A stretch of DNA of 64,000 nucleotides from Methanothermobacter wolfeii. GTDB taxonomy: Archaea; Methanobacteriota; Methanobacteria; Methanobacteriales; Methanothermobacteraceae. This document shows, in pieces, positions 16,623 to 26,096 of the stretch. The stretch lies in the NCBI RefSeq assembly GCF_025397995.1, contig NZ_CP104550.1, positions 328,001 through 392,000 of the forward strand. Reading direction: 5' to 3'. The notes beneath the pieces are model-generated. The model saw only the letters and a list, made by a program, of their open reading frames with translations. It was not told where the DNA came from and ran no database searches. The translations under genes were made by a program, and so were the position numbers. The number at the start of each line of letters is the position of its first letter. The stretch's first letter is position 1.

Positions 16623-17520
16623 CTGCGTTCACCTCCAGCGTCATCAGGTCCTCAGCAACAACCGTCTCGGGGAATATCTCCCTGGCAGCCTCTTCAAGGA
16701 CCTCACTCCTCCTGTAACGGGTGCTTAGATGGGTGAGGATGAGCCGTCGGACTTCAGCATCCCTGGCAACTCTCGCTGCTTCTGCTGCGGTGGAATGACC
16801 GCTTTCAGCGGCCTTGTCCTTCTTACCCGCTTCAAAGGTTGATTCATGTATAAGGAGGTCCGCGCCCCTTGCAAGTTTCACGATGGATTCGCAGGGGCGG
16901 GTATCTCCAGAGTAACAGATCTTAACACCCCTCCTGGGTTCGCCGAGAACCTCCTCAGGCATTATAACCCTGTCACCGACCCTGACAGGTATCCCCCGGT
17001 GCAGCCTCCCGAAGTCGGGGCCTGGTTTAAGTCCAAGGGCGATGGCCTTTTCCCTTAGGAAGCGGGGTCTTTTCTTCTCCTGGAAGCAGTATGCAAGGTT
17101 GGTTACTGAATGGGATCCCCTGGCGCAGCTGACAAGGTATTCATCTTCCTCAACAACAACACCTTCAGTTATCTCATTGACCTGGATTTCAAAGTCCAGT
17201 GAGAAGTAACCCACCTTCATCATTGATTCATAGACTTCAAGGGTTCCTGGGGGTCCATAGAGTTCAAGGGGTTCCTCCCTGCCCCTGAAGCTCATTGATT
17301 GTATCATGCCGGGTATCCCGAGGATGTGGTCCCCATGGAGGTGTGTGATGAATATCCTTGTAACCTTCATTGGACTGATACCTGCAAGGGCCATCTGCCT
17401 CTGGGTTCCCTCGCCGCAGTCAAAGAGGAACACTTCCCCTGGGATACGGAGGGCTATTGAGGTATGGTTTCTCATCTTTGAAGGAACCGCCGATGATGTA
17501 CCGAGAAATGTAACTTCCAT
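16600..17520 (-). CDS. rnz: Ribonuclease Z (tRNA 3' endonuclease)
   Basis: About 306 residues, metallo-beta-lactamase fold. The signature HLHGDH is at residues 60-65 (ITHLHGDHILGIPG), with further ligands in SGDTRPC and LTHLSTRY. The enzyme removes the 3' trailer of tRNA precursors so CCA can be added. ATG at 17520 (start MEVTFLGTSSAVPS, the normal family N-terminus) has AGAGGGAT three bases upstream and is preferred to the longer frame at 17541. It leads the operon with mscS and the sortase. Confidence 0.93.
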   Translation of the reverse strand: MEVTFLGTSSAVPSKMRNHTSIALRIPGEVFLFDCGEGTQRQMALAGISPMKVTRIFITHLHGDHILGIPGMIQSMSFRGREEPLELYGPPGTLEVYESMMKVGYFSLDFEIQVNEITEGVVVEEDEYLVSCARGSHSVTNLAYCFQEKKRPRFLREKAIALGLKPGPDFGRLHRGIPVRVGDRVIMPEEVLGEPRRGVKICYSGDTRPCESIVKLARGADLLIHESTFEAGKKDKAAESGHSTAAEAARVARDAEVRRLILTHLSTRYRRSEVLEEAAREIFPETVVAEDLMTLEVNAVEPHDDG

Positions 17521-17637
17521 TGTATCCCTCTTTCTGTTCACGTACCATGATCTTTCAATTACAGCACCATAAGGTTGTGATGATCACATCTGGACATGAT
17601 CTTGAGGAGACTTTATTCTATATGGACCGTGGGATAG

Positions 17638-17700
17638 AATTTATAATTCTCCTTACCGATCTTATATGACATCTGAACATAAAATTTATAATTCTCCTTA
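17638..17700 (+). repeat. Direct repeat pair upstream of nadC
   Basis: AATTTATAATTCTCCTTA occurs at 17638-17655 and 17683-17700, exact over 18 bases and 45 bases apart. Both copies contain a TATA-like ATTTATAAT. They could be two promoters or an operator pair for NAD biosynthesis control. Confidence 0.85.
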
Positions 17701-17724
17701 TTATATTAAGTTTAGGGGATTTTT

Positions 17725-18564
17725 ATGATCGACGTGATCCGGGAGATGATCAGGGAAGACGTTGGATTCGAGGACATAACAACCGACGCACTCATTGACA
17801 GGGACATGACAGTTAAAGCAGATGTCATCTCCAGAGAAGAGGGTGTTCTGGCAGGTGTTGATGTGGCTGAGGTCATGGTCCTTGACTTTGGAATTGAAAT
17901 CATTAAATGGAAGCACGATGGTGACACTATAAAAGAGGGTGACAGGATCTTAACCCTTGAGGGGCGTGCCTATGACATACTTAAAATCGAGAGGACCATG
18001 CTTAACCTTATGATGAGGATGAGCGGCATAGCCACCCTCACTGCCAGGGTCCTTTCGAGGGCCAGGAGATACAGCGGGAAGGTCAGGATTGCAGCCACAA
18101 GGAAGACAACACCCGGGCTTCAGTGGTTTGAAAAACAGGCCGTTAAGATTGGAGGTGGAGACACCCACCGCTTTAGACTCGATGACTGTGCGATGATTAA
18201 GGACAACCACATTGCAATCGTTGGGGACGTGGAGGAGGCTGTGAAACGTGTCAGGGAACATGTGAGCTTCACAAAGAAGGTTGAAGTTGAGGTTGAGTCA
18301 CCTGAGGATGCGGTGACAGCAGCAGAGGCAGGTGCAGACATAGTTCTCCTTGACAATATGAGCCCGGAGGTTATAGAGCATATTGTGGGTGAACTGAAAA
18401 GGCGCGGCCTCAGGGATCGTGTGATTCTTGAGGCTTCCGGAGGAATAAAACCTGAAAATATTGATCGGTACGCATCCACAGGAGTTGATGTTATATCCAT
18501 GGGGTTTATAACAAATTCGGCGCAACCTGTTGACCTCAGCCTTGAAATAAGGGCATCTACATGA
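17725..18564 (+). CDS. nadC: Quinolinate phosphoribosyltransferase (nicotinate-nucleotide pyrophosphorylase)
   Basis: 279 residues, the usual length. It converts quinolinate and PRPP to nicotinate mononucleotide, the step after NadA. Family motifs are RIAATRKTTPG, KIGGGDTHRFRLDD and KDNHI in the middle, and LEASGGIKPENI and GVDVISMG near the end. The ATG has AGGGGAT four bases upstream. The doubled TATA-like repeat upstream suggests two start sites or regulation by NAD state. Confidence 0.95.
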   Translation: MIDVIREMIREDVGFEDITTDALIDRDMTVKADVISREEGVLAGVDVAEVMVLDFGIEIIKWKHDGDTIKEGDRILTLEGRAYDILKIERTMLNLMMRMSGIATLTARVLSRARRYSGKVRIAATRKTTPGLQWFEKQAVKIGGGDTHRFRLDDCAMIKDNHIAIVGDVEEAVKRVREHVSFTKKVEVEVESPEDAVTAAEAGADIVLLDNMSPEVIEHIVGELKRRGLRDRVILEASGGIKPENIDRYASTGVDVISMGFITNSAQPVDLSLEIRAST

Positions 18565-18657
18565 ACTTTGATTCTCTGTACTTTTGACGCAAATTTTATT
18601 TGCTGATCATGGCTTCACCCCCATTCTGGTTGATGGTTTCTTTCATTATATGGATAG

Positions 18658-18667
18658 ATTTATATAC
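18658..18667 (+). promoter_or_regulatory. TATA box of the histone-fold-like gene
   Basis: ATTTATATAC lies 46 bases before the ATG at 18704, giving an expected short leader of about 20 bases that still contains the GGAGGT ribosome binding site. Confidence 0.6.
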
Positions 18668-18703
18668 TCCGAGCATGATATAGTCATCTGGAGGTAGAAA
18701 TTC

Positions 18704-19093
18704 ATGGAAAACGAAGAATTCCAGAATAATAATGAGATCAATGAGAACGAAGAGGAAACCGAGGAGTTACCCTTTGCAAAGGCAGAAGTTGTAAGGCTTA
18801 TGAAGCAGCACCTTGACAGTGACAAGATGATACGTGAAAGGGTCAAGGTTGAAATGAACAAATTCCTTGGTGAAATCCTTGAAAGGGTATGCAAGCAGTT
18901 AAACCAGTACCCCTACTCCACAGTCGAATACGAGATGCTTAAGGAGTGTATATACCCCTACAAAAACATTGATAGAATAAACCAGGAAAAGGAACGATTA
19001 CTGGCACACCTTGAAGCAATCAAGGCCGACTGTGATGCCATGGGCATGGATATTAAACGCACACTTAAACTCAGGGACGTTGATGAGGAATAA
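18704..19093 (+). CDS. Histone-fold-like protein with extended C-terminus
   Basis: A 129-residue protein: an acidic Asn/Glu-rich N-terminus (~22 residues), then [14 protein letters not shown], which resembles the first helix of archaeal histones (ELPIAPIGRIIK), a long helix of ~27 residues, a short loop with ST before a third helix, and a C-terminal coiled-coil-like helix. Normal archaeal histones are ~67 residues; this one has about 40 extra at the C-terminus. The similarity is by eye and weak, so a DNA-binding role is an inference. GGAGGT precedes the ATG at 10 bases. Confidence 0.6.
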   Translation: MENEEFQNNNEINENEEETEELPFAKAEVVRLMKQHLDSDKMIRERVKVEMNKFLGEILERVCKQLNQYPYSTVEYEMLKECIYPYKNIDRINQEKERLLAHLEAIKADCDAMGMDIKRTLKLRDVDEE

Positions 19094-19099
19094 TCCTCA

Positions 19100-19681
19100 T
19101 CAATCAACATCATCTCCTTCAAACATCAGAAATCCTGTCTTAAGGTTCTTTATCTCTTCTTCTGAGAGTTCTTCCTTCACGGCCTCAGGATGCCCCAGGA
19201 AACTCTGCCCGAAGGGATCCTCCAGGATTACGGTGATACTCCTTTCACCTTTACGGACTTCCTGAAGCATTTCCAGAATCTCAGATGCCTTTTCCCTTGA
19301 TTCTTCTTCCTCGAAGAGGTTGATGGCAGTCCTGACAGCAGTCTCAAACCTTTCAACAACACCCTCTATATTTGAGATGTAACCTGTTGAGCGGGGTCCG
19401 GGTTCCACCTTGAGGCCGAGTTCGGGTATTCTTATGGTGGCAGACTGTGACTTGACAACCCTTGCATTGAGGGTTTTATCCTTAACCTCGATGATGTACC
19501 TTGCCGGCTCCTTCTGTTCTAGGCATATTATGTCTGTACTCCGGTACCCGCAGCTATCACATATCAGTATTGACTCCATTATCTCCCCGAAGTAGGGTAT
19601 CTTCTCCACCCTGCTGATGGCGGTCATGGATTTTTTCCTCTGACATACAGGACAGTCTATTTTCATTCCCTGCTGGTTCAT
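19100..19681 (-). CDS. ZPR1-type zinc finger protein
   Basis: About 193 residues with one ZPR1 unit: a Cys4 zinc finger (CPVC near the N-terminus, CDSCGYR about 30 residues later), then the beta-rich half with RSTDI and VEPGPRSTGYISNIEGV. Eukaryotic ZPR1 has two such units and assists eEF1A folding; archaeal single-unit proteins may do the same for aEF1A, which is inference. ATG at 19681 follows AGAGGTGA at five bases and is preferred over ATG 19702. Confidence 0.85.
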   Translation of the reverse strand: MNQQGMKIDCPVCQRKKSMTAISRVEKIPYFGEIMESILICDSCGYRSTDIICLEQKEPARYIIEVKDKTLNARVVKSQSATIRIPELGLKVEPGPRSTGYISNIEGVVERFETAVRTAINLFEEEESREKASEILEMLQEVRKGERSITVILEDPFGQSFLGHPEAVKEELSEEEIKNLKTGFLMFEGDDVD

Positions 19682-19711
19682 CACCGTCACCTCTCTGTTC
19701 ATGATTTCTGA

Positions 19712-20689
19712 TTATTCATCGGTTTCCCTGTATATTAACCCTGCTTCCTCAAGTTCCCTGAGTATTTCCTGGAGACTCTCGGGATCAGGCGCACATATCC
19801 TGTGACTGTGGACGTTATTGGAGAGGGTGTAAAGTCTTTCAAGGTTCCTTTTCCGTTTAGGACTCTCATTGAGTCTCTTTATAAATCTATCGGCTTCTCT
19901 CGGGTCGTAGACATTCACTTCCCGCTTGAGTGGCTGGGAGAAGCCGGGTATTGGGTAGGACACATCAACTATCCTTCCACCATGCCTCTTTATGATTATA
20001 TCGATGACATCCCCCAGACGATCAACGGGATGCTGGAGGGTGACCTCAGCACAGTTCTCCCTTATGAATGATAGCATCCTCTTAATAGTGCATTTCATGT
20101 CCTCATTGTTTATAACGGGCACATCATGCTCCCTTGCAGTTTTGACAAGATAATCATGGATGACACGGTTCTCCCTGAAGTACTCAAGGTGCTTACCACC
20201 CCTCTTGACCTCCATGGCCCTCTTCACGAACCTTTCCCTGTGAACGTTTTCATCTGCAGAAAGAACAAAAAAGTGGATTGAAGAATTCTCCCTGAACTTC
20301 TCGGTGTCAATGAGCCCCGGGAGGAGATGCACGCCTTCAATTACAACATCATCAGAGTCTGCAACGGCCCTTTCAATAACCTTCTCTATGGCGGGAATCA
20401 CGAAGGAAGCGTGTTCCTCGAAGCCCGCACATATAAGGGAGTCAATATTGTTGTTACGGAACCGGTCTTTATCCCTGAGGGTTGTGTAGGCATCAAATGA
20501 AGATTTATGGAGAGCGGGAGCATAATCTGGCCCTATGATACCCCTCACTATTTCCCTTATGAAGTCGGTTTCAATGAGATGCTTTATACTGAGTTCCCTT
20601 GCAAGTTCAGATGCAACAGTTGACTTCCCGATTCCGGATGCGCTCCCTATGAGTATCACGTAGGGTTTTCTCAAAAATATACTCTCCAT
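19712..20689 (-). CDS. P-loop kinase related to 2-phosphoglycerate kinase
   Basis: A 325-residue paralogue of the 2-phosphoglycerate kinase at 61298, lacking its N-terminal ATP-cone-like domain. The P-loop is canonical ([10 protein letters not shown] near residues 16-25), followed by the shared stretches [10 protein letters not shown] and [11 protein letters not shown]. The C-terminal ~110 residues are extra and contain a small domain I do not recognise. The substrate is unknown; small polyol phosphates are likely. TTG at 20674 (after GGAGAG) may be the true start instead of ATG 20689. It follows a roadblock gene in the same operon. Confidence 0.75.
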   Translation of the reverse strand: MESIFLRKPYVILIGSASGIGKSTVASELARELSIKHLIETDFIREIVRGIIGPDYAPALHKSSFDAYTTLRDKDRFRNNNIDSLICAGFEEHASFVIPAIEKVIERAVADSDDVVIEGVHLLPGLIDTEKFRENSSIHFFVLSADENVHRERFVKRAMEVKRGGKHLEYFRENRVIHDYLVKTAREHDVPVINNEDMKCTIKRMLSFIRENCAEVTLQHPVDRLGDVIDIIIKRHGGRIVDVSYPIPGFSQPLKREVNVYDPREADRFIKRLNESPKRKRNLERLYTLSNNVHSHRICAPDPESLQEILRELEEAGLIYRETDE

Positions 20690-20699
20690 GGGAAAAATG

Positions 20700-21047
20700 T
20701 TATGTCAGGAGGTCCTTAACGCGTTCAGCGCTTCTCCTCATCTCGATACGTATAAGACCAAGATTGATGTCAACATCTGTTATGAGTACAAGAATTCCCT
20801 CCCCTGCGTCTATCATGAGTGTCTTACCACGACTACCCTCAATCATGACCTGTTCAAGAGGCTCATGTTTTATCTCCTCTGCAGACCTTTCAGCGGTACC
20901 GAAAACCGCTGAGGCCATTGCAGCCACCAGTTCCCCGTCGATATCAGATGGAACCTCGCTTTCAATGACAAGACCATCCTTTCCAACAACAAGGGAACCG
21001 TTAACCCCATTGATCCTACCTAAATCTTTAAGTATTCTTGCTATCAT
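20700..21047 (-). CDS. Roadblock/LC7-domain protein (MglB-like)
   Basis: A 115-residue single-domain roadblock/LC7 protein. Typical features are the start [26 protein letters not shown], a central helix [16 protein letters not shown] and the strand [15 protein letters not shown]. Such proteins form dimers and act on Ras-like GTPases; no GTPase gene is adjacent. ATG at 21047 is preceded by GGAGG at six bases, so the longer frame to 21080 is not used. The 2PGK-like kinase gene follows 10 bases downstream. Confidence 0.8.
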   Translation of the reverse strand: MIARILKDLGRINGVNGSLVVGKDGLVIESEVPSDIDGELVAAMASAVFGTAERSAEEIKHEPLEQVMIEGSRGKTLMIDAGEGILVLITDVDINLGLIRIEMRRSAERVKDLLT

Positions 21048-21102
21048 ACTATGCCTCCATAACAGAGTATTCCTACCCAAACTATATATGCTTTAAGTAT
21101 TT

Positions 21103-21130
21103 ATTAGTTAAATGAGTATGACTAACTAAT
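21103..21130. promoter_or_regulatory. Candidate operator between divergent genes
   Basis: A perfect inverted repeat ATTAGTTA - 12 bases - TAACTAAT lies midway between the divergent roadblock and DUF1611 genes, where a shared repressor site could act on both promoters. Confidence 0.4.
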
Positions 21131-21177
21131 TAACAGTTTCTATTTGATTCCAGCAAGAGTATAAAGGGAGTGATTCT

Positions 21178-22230
21178 TTGCACATATTATCTTCTGTAGA
21201 GGAACTTCAGGAACTCAACCCATTCATAATTATTGGCTGTGGCGGTGGTGGTGAAAAATTCGCAAATTTTGAGGGTGTTGAAGCTGTTGGTTTTGTAGAC
21301 GACGACCCCAGAAAACATGGGACTGAGTTCTGCGGATGCACGGTCTCATCCAGCCTCCTGGACCTTATCGACAGGACAGACGCCAGAAGCGTTGCAATAA
21401 TGCTCCCCATAGGTGCGGAGGGCGCGGCCCTCAAGTATGCTGTCCAGGCAATAAGTGAGGGCAAGAACGTTGTGACATCCTTCAGATCACTCCCGCTCTC
21501 TGAAAACACGTCCCTCATTAAACTTTCAGAACAGATGAACGTTAAGATAAAGGAGATAAGTCCACGACTTGATAATATAAAGAAGATATTCGGAGTCGCA
21601 CCTTCCCGTTGCACTGAAGTTCTTCCCAAGATAAATTACAGGCACAGGGCCCCGGTTGTATTTGTAGGGGGGACTTCACAGGAATGCGGTAAACGCACAA
21701 CAACAAGGCTGCTTGGTAAGGAGGCAATGAAAAGGGGTCTTGAGGTCGGAGTCATATCAACGGATGAGATGGGCCTTGAGCAGCCCGTAGATATCAACTT
21801 CAGGGCAGGGAGCCTCTCTGTCATGGACGTCGCGGCAGCGATAATGGGTGCAATGCGCTACCTTGAGGAGGAGAAGGACCCCGACATAATATTCGTGGAG
21901 GGACAGTCAAGCCTTACAGAGAGGGGAAACCTCCACCCTAGGGGGCTTTCAGCTTCAATACTCATAGGAGCCATGCCAGAGTTCACTGTTCTATGCCACA
22001 GACCTAACCACCCCTACAGGGAGCCCAGGGGGGTCTCAGAGGAGATAAGGGCAATTGAAGCAATCGAACCAACAAGGGTTATAGGCATTTCCTTAAACTT
22101 AAGAAACATGAAGGACAGAACAATAATTAAAAGATATGAGGAGAGGTTCGGGCTTCCAGCAGTGGATGTTAAAAATGGGGGTTCTTCGCGATTGATGGAT
22201 GTTATAATGGACTGCATAGGGGAGATCTAG
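21178..22230 (+). CDS. DUF1611-family P-loop protein
   Basis: A 350-residue two-domain protein. The N-terminal part (residues 1-145) looks like a Rossmann domain ([18 protein letters not shown]); the C-terminal part is a P-loop domain with [15 protein letters not shown] at about 164-178 and GQSSLTERG further on. DUF1611 members resemble dethiobiotin-synthetase-like ligases, but no reaction is established for archaeal ones. TTG at 21178 has AGGGAGTGA upstream. The next gene, sepF, starts right after the stop, so a link with division is possible. Confidence 0.75.
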   Translation: MHILSSVEELQELNPFIIIGCGGGGEKFANFEGVEAVGFVDDDPRKHGTEFCGCTVSSSLLDLIDRTDARSVAIMLPIGAEGAALKYAVQAISEGKNVVTSFRSLPLSENTSLIKLSEQMNVKIKEISPRLDNIKKIFGVAPSRCTEVLPKINYRHRAPVVFVGGTSQECGKRTTTRLLGKEAMKRGLEVGVISTDEMGLEQPVDINFRAGSLSVMDVAAAIMGAMRYLEEEKDPDIIFVEGQSSLTERGNLHPRGLSASILIGAMPEFTVLCHRPNHPYREPRGVSEEIRAIEAIEPTRVIGISLNLRNMKDRTIIKRYEERFGLPAVDVKNGGSSRLMDVIMDCIGEI

Positions 22231-22590
22231 GTGAGAGACGTTATTGAGATGCTGAAGAAGAGTGTGGGGCTGGATGATGAACCTGAGGAATCTCAGGAAA
22301 CAGAGACCATAATAGTGCCAGAGCATTCATTCTATGAGATAATCCTTTTAAAGGCAAAAAACCTTGAGGATGTGGAGGATGCACTGTCCCAGGTTACTGA
22401 GGAGCAGAACCCGGTGATACTTGACCTCACAGAGATCCGGAGGGAAAATCCTTCTGAGTTCACGGAGGTGGGTGAGCGTATAAAGGACCTCAGGGAAAAC
22501 AGGGGGGTTGAAGCCATACTTCTCTGCAACAGGGAGAAGAATGTTATTATAATCACTCCAAGGGAGATTAAACTCATCAGGAAGGGGTAG
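22231..22590 (+). CDS. sepF: Cell division protein SepF
   Basis: A 119-residue protein with the SepF fold: a short N-terminal helix (MLKKSVGLDDE) of the membrane-targeting type, an acidic linker, then the core (NPVILDLTEI, GVEAILLCNREKNVIIITPREI). In archaea SepF anchors FtsZ to the membrane at mid-cell. GTG at 22231 follows the DUF1611 stop without a gap. MinD is encoded two genes downstream, so this is a division or positioning cluster. Confidence 0.85.
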   Translation: MRDVIEMLKKSVGLDDEPEESQETETIIVPEHSFYEIILLKAKNLEDVEDALSQVTEEQNPVILDLTEIRRENPSEFTEVGERIKDLRENRGVEAILLCNREKNVIIITPREIKLIRKG

Positions 22591-22597
22591 TGCTTTC

Positions 22598-23641
22598 ATG
22601 GAGCTTCCAATAACCAAACCATCAAAGATTTCATATGGTGATGAGATTGATTTCATGGAGCTTCTTGATAAGCTGAGAGCAGAGGGATATAATGGCTTCA
22701 TAAGGGTCACGCATGCATCTGATGAAGGCTACATACTATTCATGGATGGCTATCACGTGGCAGCATCCTATGGTCGGGCAATGAAGGAGGAAGCCCTTGA
22801 AGAGATAATGAAGGTGGCGGATAAGACAGACACCCTCATAGAACTCTTTGATCTTAAAAGGTCCCAGATAGATTATCTCATGGATATAAACAGGATTTAC
22901 AGAATAGAATCCGTTGAAAAACCGGTGAATGAACCTGCTGATGAACCATATTTCAATCCACAGGAAGTAAGCTACAGACAGCCAGTATCCGGTGAAACAT
23001 CAGGATATGAGACCATGGAGGAGCCCGGCAGTGACAGGGATAAGGCCATGGAGGAACCTGAAAAACCCGAGAAAGCCGGTGAAATAGAATCTACTGTCCC
23101 TGAACCTGAATCTGTTGAAGGGGAGGTTGGGGGTGATGCTCAGATCGGTGCTGCGGAGTCTGCTGAAGGAGAGGTCCATGAATCAGAATCCGGTTCAGCA
23201 GCTGATGAAACCATGGAGGAACCTGAAAAACCCCTGAGCAGGGATGAACTCATGAAGAAATACGGTCTCAGGGACATTGAGGAAGAGGAGGTTGAAAAGG
23301 TCCTTGAGACATATAAGGGTGGTGCGATAACTGACATTGACCCTGAGAGGGTTGAATTCACACTTATGAATAAAATTAAAATGTCAATACTTGGCATACC
23401 CAAAATAAAGGGTGCCGAGGTCATAGTATTCCTGGATAATTCCCTTGACCTAAGCGGCAGGATCAAGATAATGGTTGAACATGAGGGTAAAGGTCTCTTC
23501 TCAAGGATCATGGGTGATTCAAAGGAGGAAGAGAATCTGAAGTTCCATATAATGGATATAGTGGAAATGGAGCTCAGAAAGACATTCAGGGATTTCCCTG
23601 AAATAGTCGATAACTTTGAGGTCAGCATTGAGATACGCTGA
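22598..23641 (+). CDS. DUF2226 protein with acidic repeat linker
   Basis: A 347-residue protein. The first ~110 residues form the DUF2226 domain (GYNGFIRVTHASDEGYILFMDG). Residues ~110-210 are a disordered Glu/Pro-rich linker in which EEPEKP is repeated. The C-terminal ~130 residues form an alpha/beta domain (KIKGAEVIVFLDNSLDLSGRIKI). No function is established. It lies between sepF and minD with short gaps, so a role in division or surface organisation can be suspected. Confidence 0.75.
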   Translation: MELPITKPSKISYGDEIDFMELLDKLRAEGYNGFIRVTHASDEGYILFMDGYHVAASYGRAMKEEALEEIMKVADKTDTLIELFDLKRSQIDYLMDINRIYRIESVEKPVNEPADEPYFNPQEVSYRQPVSGETSGYETMEEPGSDRDKAMEEPEKPEKAGEIESTVPEPESVEGEVGGDAQIGAAESAEGEVHESESGSAADETMEEPEKPLSRDELMKKYGLRDIEEEEVEKVLETYKGGAITDIDPERVEFTLMNKIKMSILGIPKIKGAEVIVFLDNSLDLSGRIKIMVEHEGKGLFSRIMGDSKEEENLKFHIMDIVEMELRKTFRDFPEIVDNFEVSIEIR

Positions 23642-23650
23642 TGATATCAG

Positions 23651-23659
23651 TATTTATAT
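23651..23659 (+). promoter_or_regulatory. TATA-like element before minD
   Basis: TATTTATAT about 45 bases before the minD ATG suggests that minD also has its own promoter and is not only read from sepF-DUF2226. Confidence 0.5.
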
Positions 23660-23695
23660 CTGGATAGCTGTATTATCTATGTGGAGGTATTATGA

Positions 23696-24475
23696 ATGAC
23701 GAGAGTGATCACAGTCGCATCAGGTAAGGGAGGTGTGGGAAAGACCACCATAACAGCAAACCTTGGTGTCGCCCTTTCAACCTATGGTGAGCGGGTTGTC
23801 GTCCTTGACGCTGATATAGCAATGGCAAACCTTGAACTTATTCTTGGCATGGAGGGAAAATCAGTCACCCTGCATGACGTCCTTGCAGGTAATGCTTCCA
23901 TTGAGGACGCGGTGTATGATGGTCCGAACGGTGTGAGGGTTGTGCCTGCAGGAATATCCCTGGAGGGCTTAAGGAACGTTAAACTGGACAGGCTGGAGGA
24001 TGCCCTCACCTACCTGATAGAGGATACGGACATACTGCTCATAGATGCACCGGCAGGTCTTGAAAAGGATGCCGTGGCAGCACTTGCCGCTGCAGATGAA
24101 CTTCTCCTTGTAACCACACCGGAGGTTCCCTCAATAAGCGACGCCCTCAAAACAAAAATCGTGGCAAGCAAGCTTGACATAAACATAATCGGTGTGGTCA
24201 TCAACAGGGAACAGTACGACAAGACCTTCCTGAGCGTTGATGAGGTTGAAACCATCCTTGAAGTCCCGGTCATAGCGGTGATACCCGACGACCCTGAGGT
24301 CAGCAGGGCAGCGGCCTTCGGTGAACCGATAGTTATTAAAAATCCGAAGTCACCTGCAAGCAACGCCCTCATGAAGCTGGCAGCTGACCTTATCGGAGAG
24401 GAGTACCAGCCCATCGAACCCGACAAGCAGGGTGTAATTGCAAAACTTATAAGTGGTTTAATGGGGCGAAGATAA
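23696..24475 (+). CDS. minD: MinD-type ATPase
   Basis: A 259-residue deviant Walker A ATPase. KGGVGKT is at residues 11-17 with the signature lysine, then [12 protein letters not shown] (Walker A') and [12 protein letters not shown]. The C-terminus [10 protein letters not shown] resembles the amphipathic membrane-targeting helix of bacterial MinD. In bacteria MinD places the division site with MinC/E; in archaea MinD paralogues position surface structures such as archaella and chemosensory arrays. Its location after sepF and DUF2226 supports a placement function. GTGGAGGT lies upstream of the ATG. Confidence 0.9.
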   Translation: MTRVITVASGKGGVGKTTITANLGVALSTYGERVVVLDADIAMANLELILGMEGKSVTLHDVLAGNASIEDAVYDGPNGVRVVPAGISLEGLRNVKLDRLEDALTYLIEDTDILLIDAPAGLEKDAVAALAAADELLLVTTPEVPSISDALKTKIVASKLDINIIGVVINREQYDKTFLSVDEVETILEVPVIAVIPDDPEVSRAAAFGEPIVIKNPKSPASNALMKLAADLIGEEYQPIEPDKQGVIAKLISGLMGRR

Positions 24476-24495
24476 TCACCCCATGGTGATTTATT

Positions 24496-25338
24496 TTGAT
24501 TGAAACCGTCAGCGTAGGGACCTGTAACATGGATTTTATTTTTCGCGTCCCATCCTTTGTAAGACCCGACAGTGAGATGAACATTGAGGAAGTATGTGTA
24601 ACACCAGGGGGGTCAGCCTTCAATTTTGCTGCATGGACCGAAAGCCTCGGGCTCCATTCAGGCATAGTCTCAGTGGTGGGCTCAGATTACTACGGGAAAA
24701 TCATAAGGGACAGACTTGCATCGGTGGGTGTTGACACTGGTGGTCTTTCAAGGGGTGATAAACCCACAGGCATGGCATTCATATCGGTGGATGCAGCAGG
24801 AAGAAGGTCCATTTATTCCTACACGGGTGCCAACGCAGAACTTGAAATAGGCGAGGAGGAATGCAGGTATATTGAATCAGCAGGAAAGGTTCACCTTACA
24901 GGATGCTACATTGAAGTGGCATTATCGGTTGCAGGGATAGCAGAGGACATTTCCTTCAGCCCGGGCACACTACTTGCAGGGTACGGTTTGAAGGCCCTTA
25001 AACCCGTCGTTGAGAAGACCGAGATGATGTTTCTTAATGATGATGAACTCAGGAGCCTTACAGGCCTTTCTGTTCCTTCAGGAGCCCTTGGACTCATTGA
25101 GAACGGTGCCGGTAATGTTGTTGTAACCCATGGACCATCAGGCGCATCCTTCTTTTCAAGGGGAGTCAGGGAGAACCTGAAGGTTAGGGGGGTCCGGGCT
25201 ACTGACACAACAGGTGCAGGGGACGCCTTTGCAGCGGGGTTCATGGTGGAGTGGCTCGGCGGCTCCGAACCCCTCAGGTGCCTTGAGGCAGGTCATGAAA
25301 CAGCCACCAGGGCAATTTCAAGGATGGGGGCATTCTAG
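24496..25338 (+). CDS. PfkB-family sugar/nucleoside kinase
   Basis: 280 residues with both PfkB signatures: GGSAFNFAAWTESLG near residue 38 and DTTGAGDAFAAGF at about 237-249, where Asp is the catalytic base. The family phosphorylates ribose, nucleosides, fructose and similar sugars; the archaeal nucleoside kinase branch fits but the substrate is not decided. TTG at 24496 has GGTGAT upstream. The 3' end overlaps the TatD gene by 4 bases, tail to tail. Confidence 0.88.
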   Translation: MIETVSVGTCNMDFIFRVPSFVRPDSEMNIEEVCVTPGGSAFNFAAWTESLGLHSGIVSVVGSDYYGKIIRDRLASVGVDTGGLSRGDKPTGMAFISVDAAGRRSIYSYTGANAELEIGEEECRYIESAGKVHLTGCYIEVALSVAGIAEDISFSPGTLLAGYGLKALKPVVEKTEMMFLNDDELRSLTGLSVPSGALGLIENGAGNVVVTHGPSGASFFSRGVRENLKVRGVRATDTTGAGDAFAAGFMVEWLGGSEPLRCLEAGHETATRAISRMGAF

Positions 25339-26096
25339 TTTTTGATTTTAAGGAATTTCCTGATGTTTTTCTCAGACACCCTCATTATGTCCCCCTCACC
25401 GAACCCTGAGATCCTCATTCTATGCACGGTTCTTGGAACAGAAAGGGGATCAGAGGGGGACGAGCTCATGTCACTGTTAAGGACGAATCTGTCTGTCCCG
25501 TACTCCTTAAGGATCTGAACAGCCTCTTGGGGTGTGAGCTTTTCTGGCTGGACCGTAAGCCCCAGCATGAAGTCGGATTCAATAAGGAGGGGGATTACAT
25601 CCATGTTAACATGTTCAATTACCGCGCGCCTCTCATCGATGTGCTGGCTCAGTAAATCCGCTATAAGCGGAGTGATCTCTTCCTTCCCGCTGCGGGGTGT
25701 ATGGACAATCACCCTCCTATCTGTTTCATCAGCGATCCTTAACTGTTCAATAAACACATTCATTTCAGTTTCAGAACCTGAATCAAGACCTATCTCCCCT
25801 ACTGCAACGACAGACGGGTCACTGAGGAGTTCGGGGAGTTCTTCAAGGACCTTCATGTAATCATGGGGGATGGCCCTGGGATGTACTCCAAGTGCTGTGT
25901 GCAGTTTCAGGCCATTAAGGGCAGCCCTATGAGGGTCCACTTTAAGGATCCTCCTGAAGTGGGCCATGACGACATCTGAGGATAACATTTCAAGGGGGTC
26001 ATGTGCGCAGGTGACCGCCTCCCGTATACCGCTAACCGCCATGGCTTCAAAGTCTTCAAAGGGTCTTGTATCTGCATGGATATGGCTGTCTATCAA
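25335..26096 (-). CDS. TatD-like metal-dependent hydrolase
   Basis: 253 residues of the amidohydrolase/TatD fold. Metal ligands: HIHAD at the N-terminus, VGEIGLDSG in the middle, VHTPRSGKE, IEHVN and the final NSDMSSSPSD Asp. TatD proteins are often 3'-5' DNases; the archaeal branch is untested. TTG at 26096 follows GGAGGATC at four bases. It is divergent from the first FilR1-type regulator. Confidence 0.85.
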   Translation of the reverse strand: MIDSHIHADTRPFEDFEAMAVSGIREAVTCAHDPLEMLSSDVVMAHFRRILKVDPHRAALNGLKLHTALGVHPRAIPHDYMKVLEELPELLSDPSVVAVGEIGLDSGSETEMNVFIEQLRIADETDRRVIVHTPRSGKEEITPLIADLLSQHIDERRAVIEHVNMDVIPLLIESDFMLGLTVQPEKLTPQEAVQILKEYGTDRFVLNSDMSSSPSDPLSVPRTVHRMRISGFGEGDIMRVSEKNIRKFLKIKN

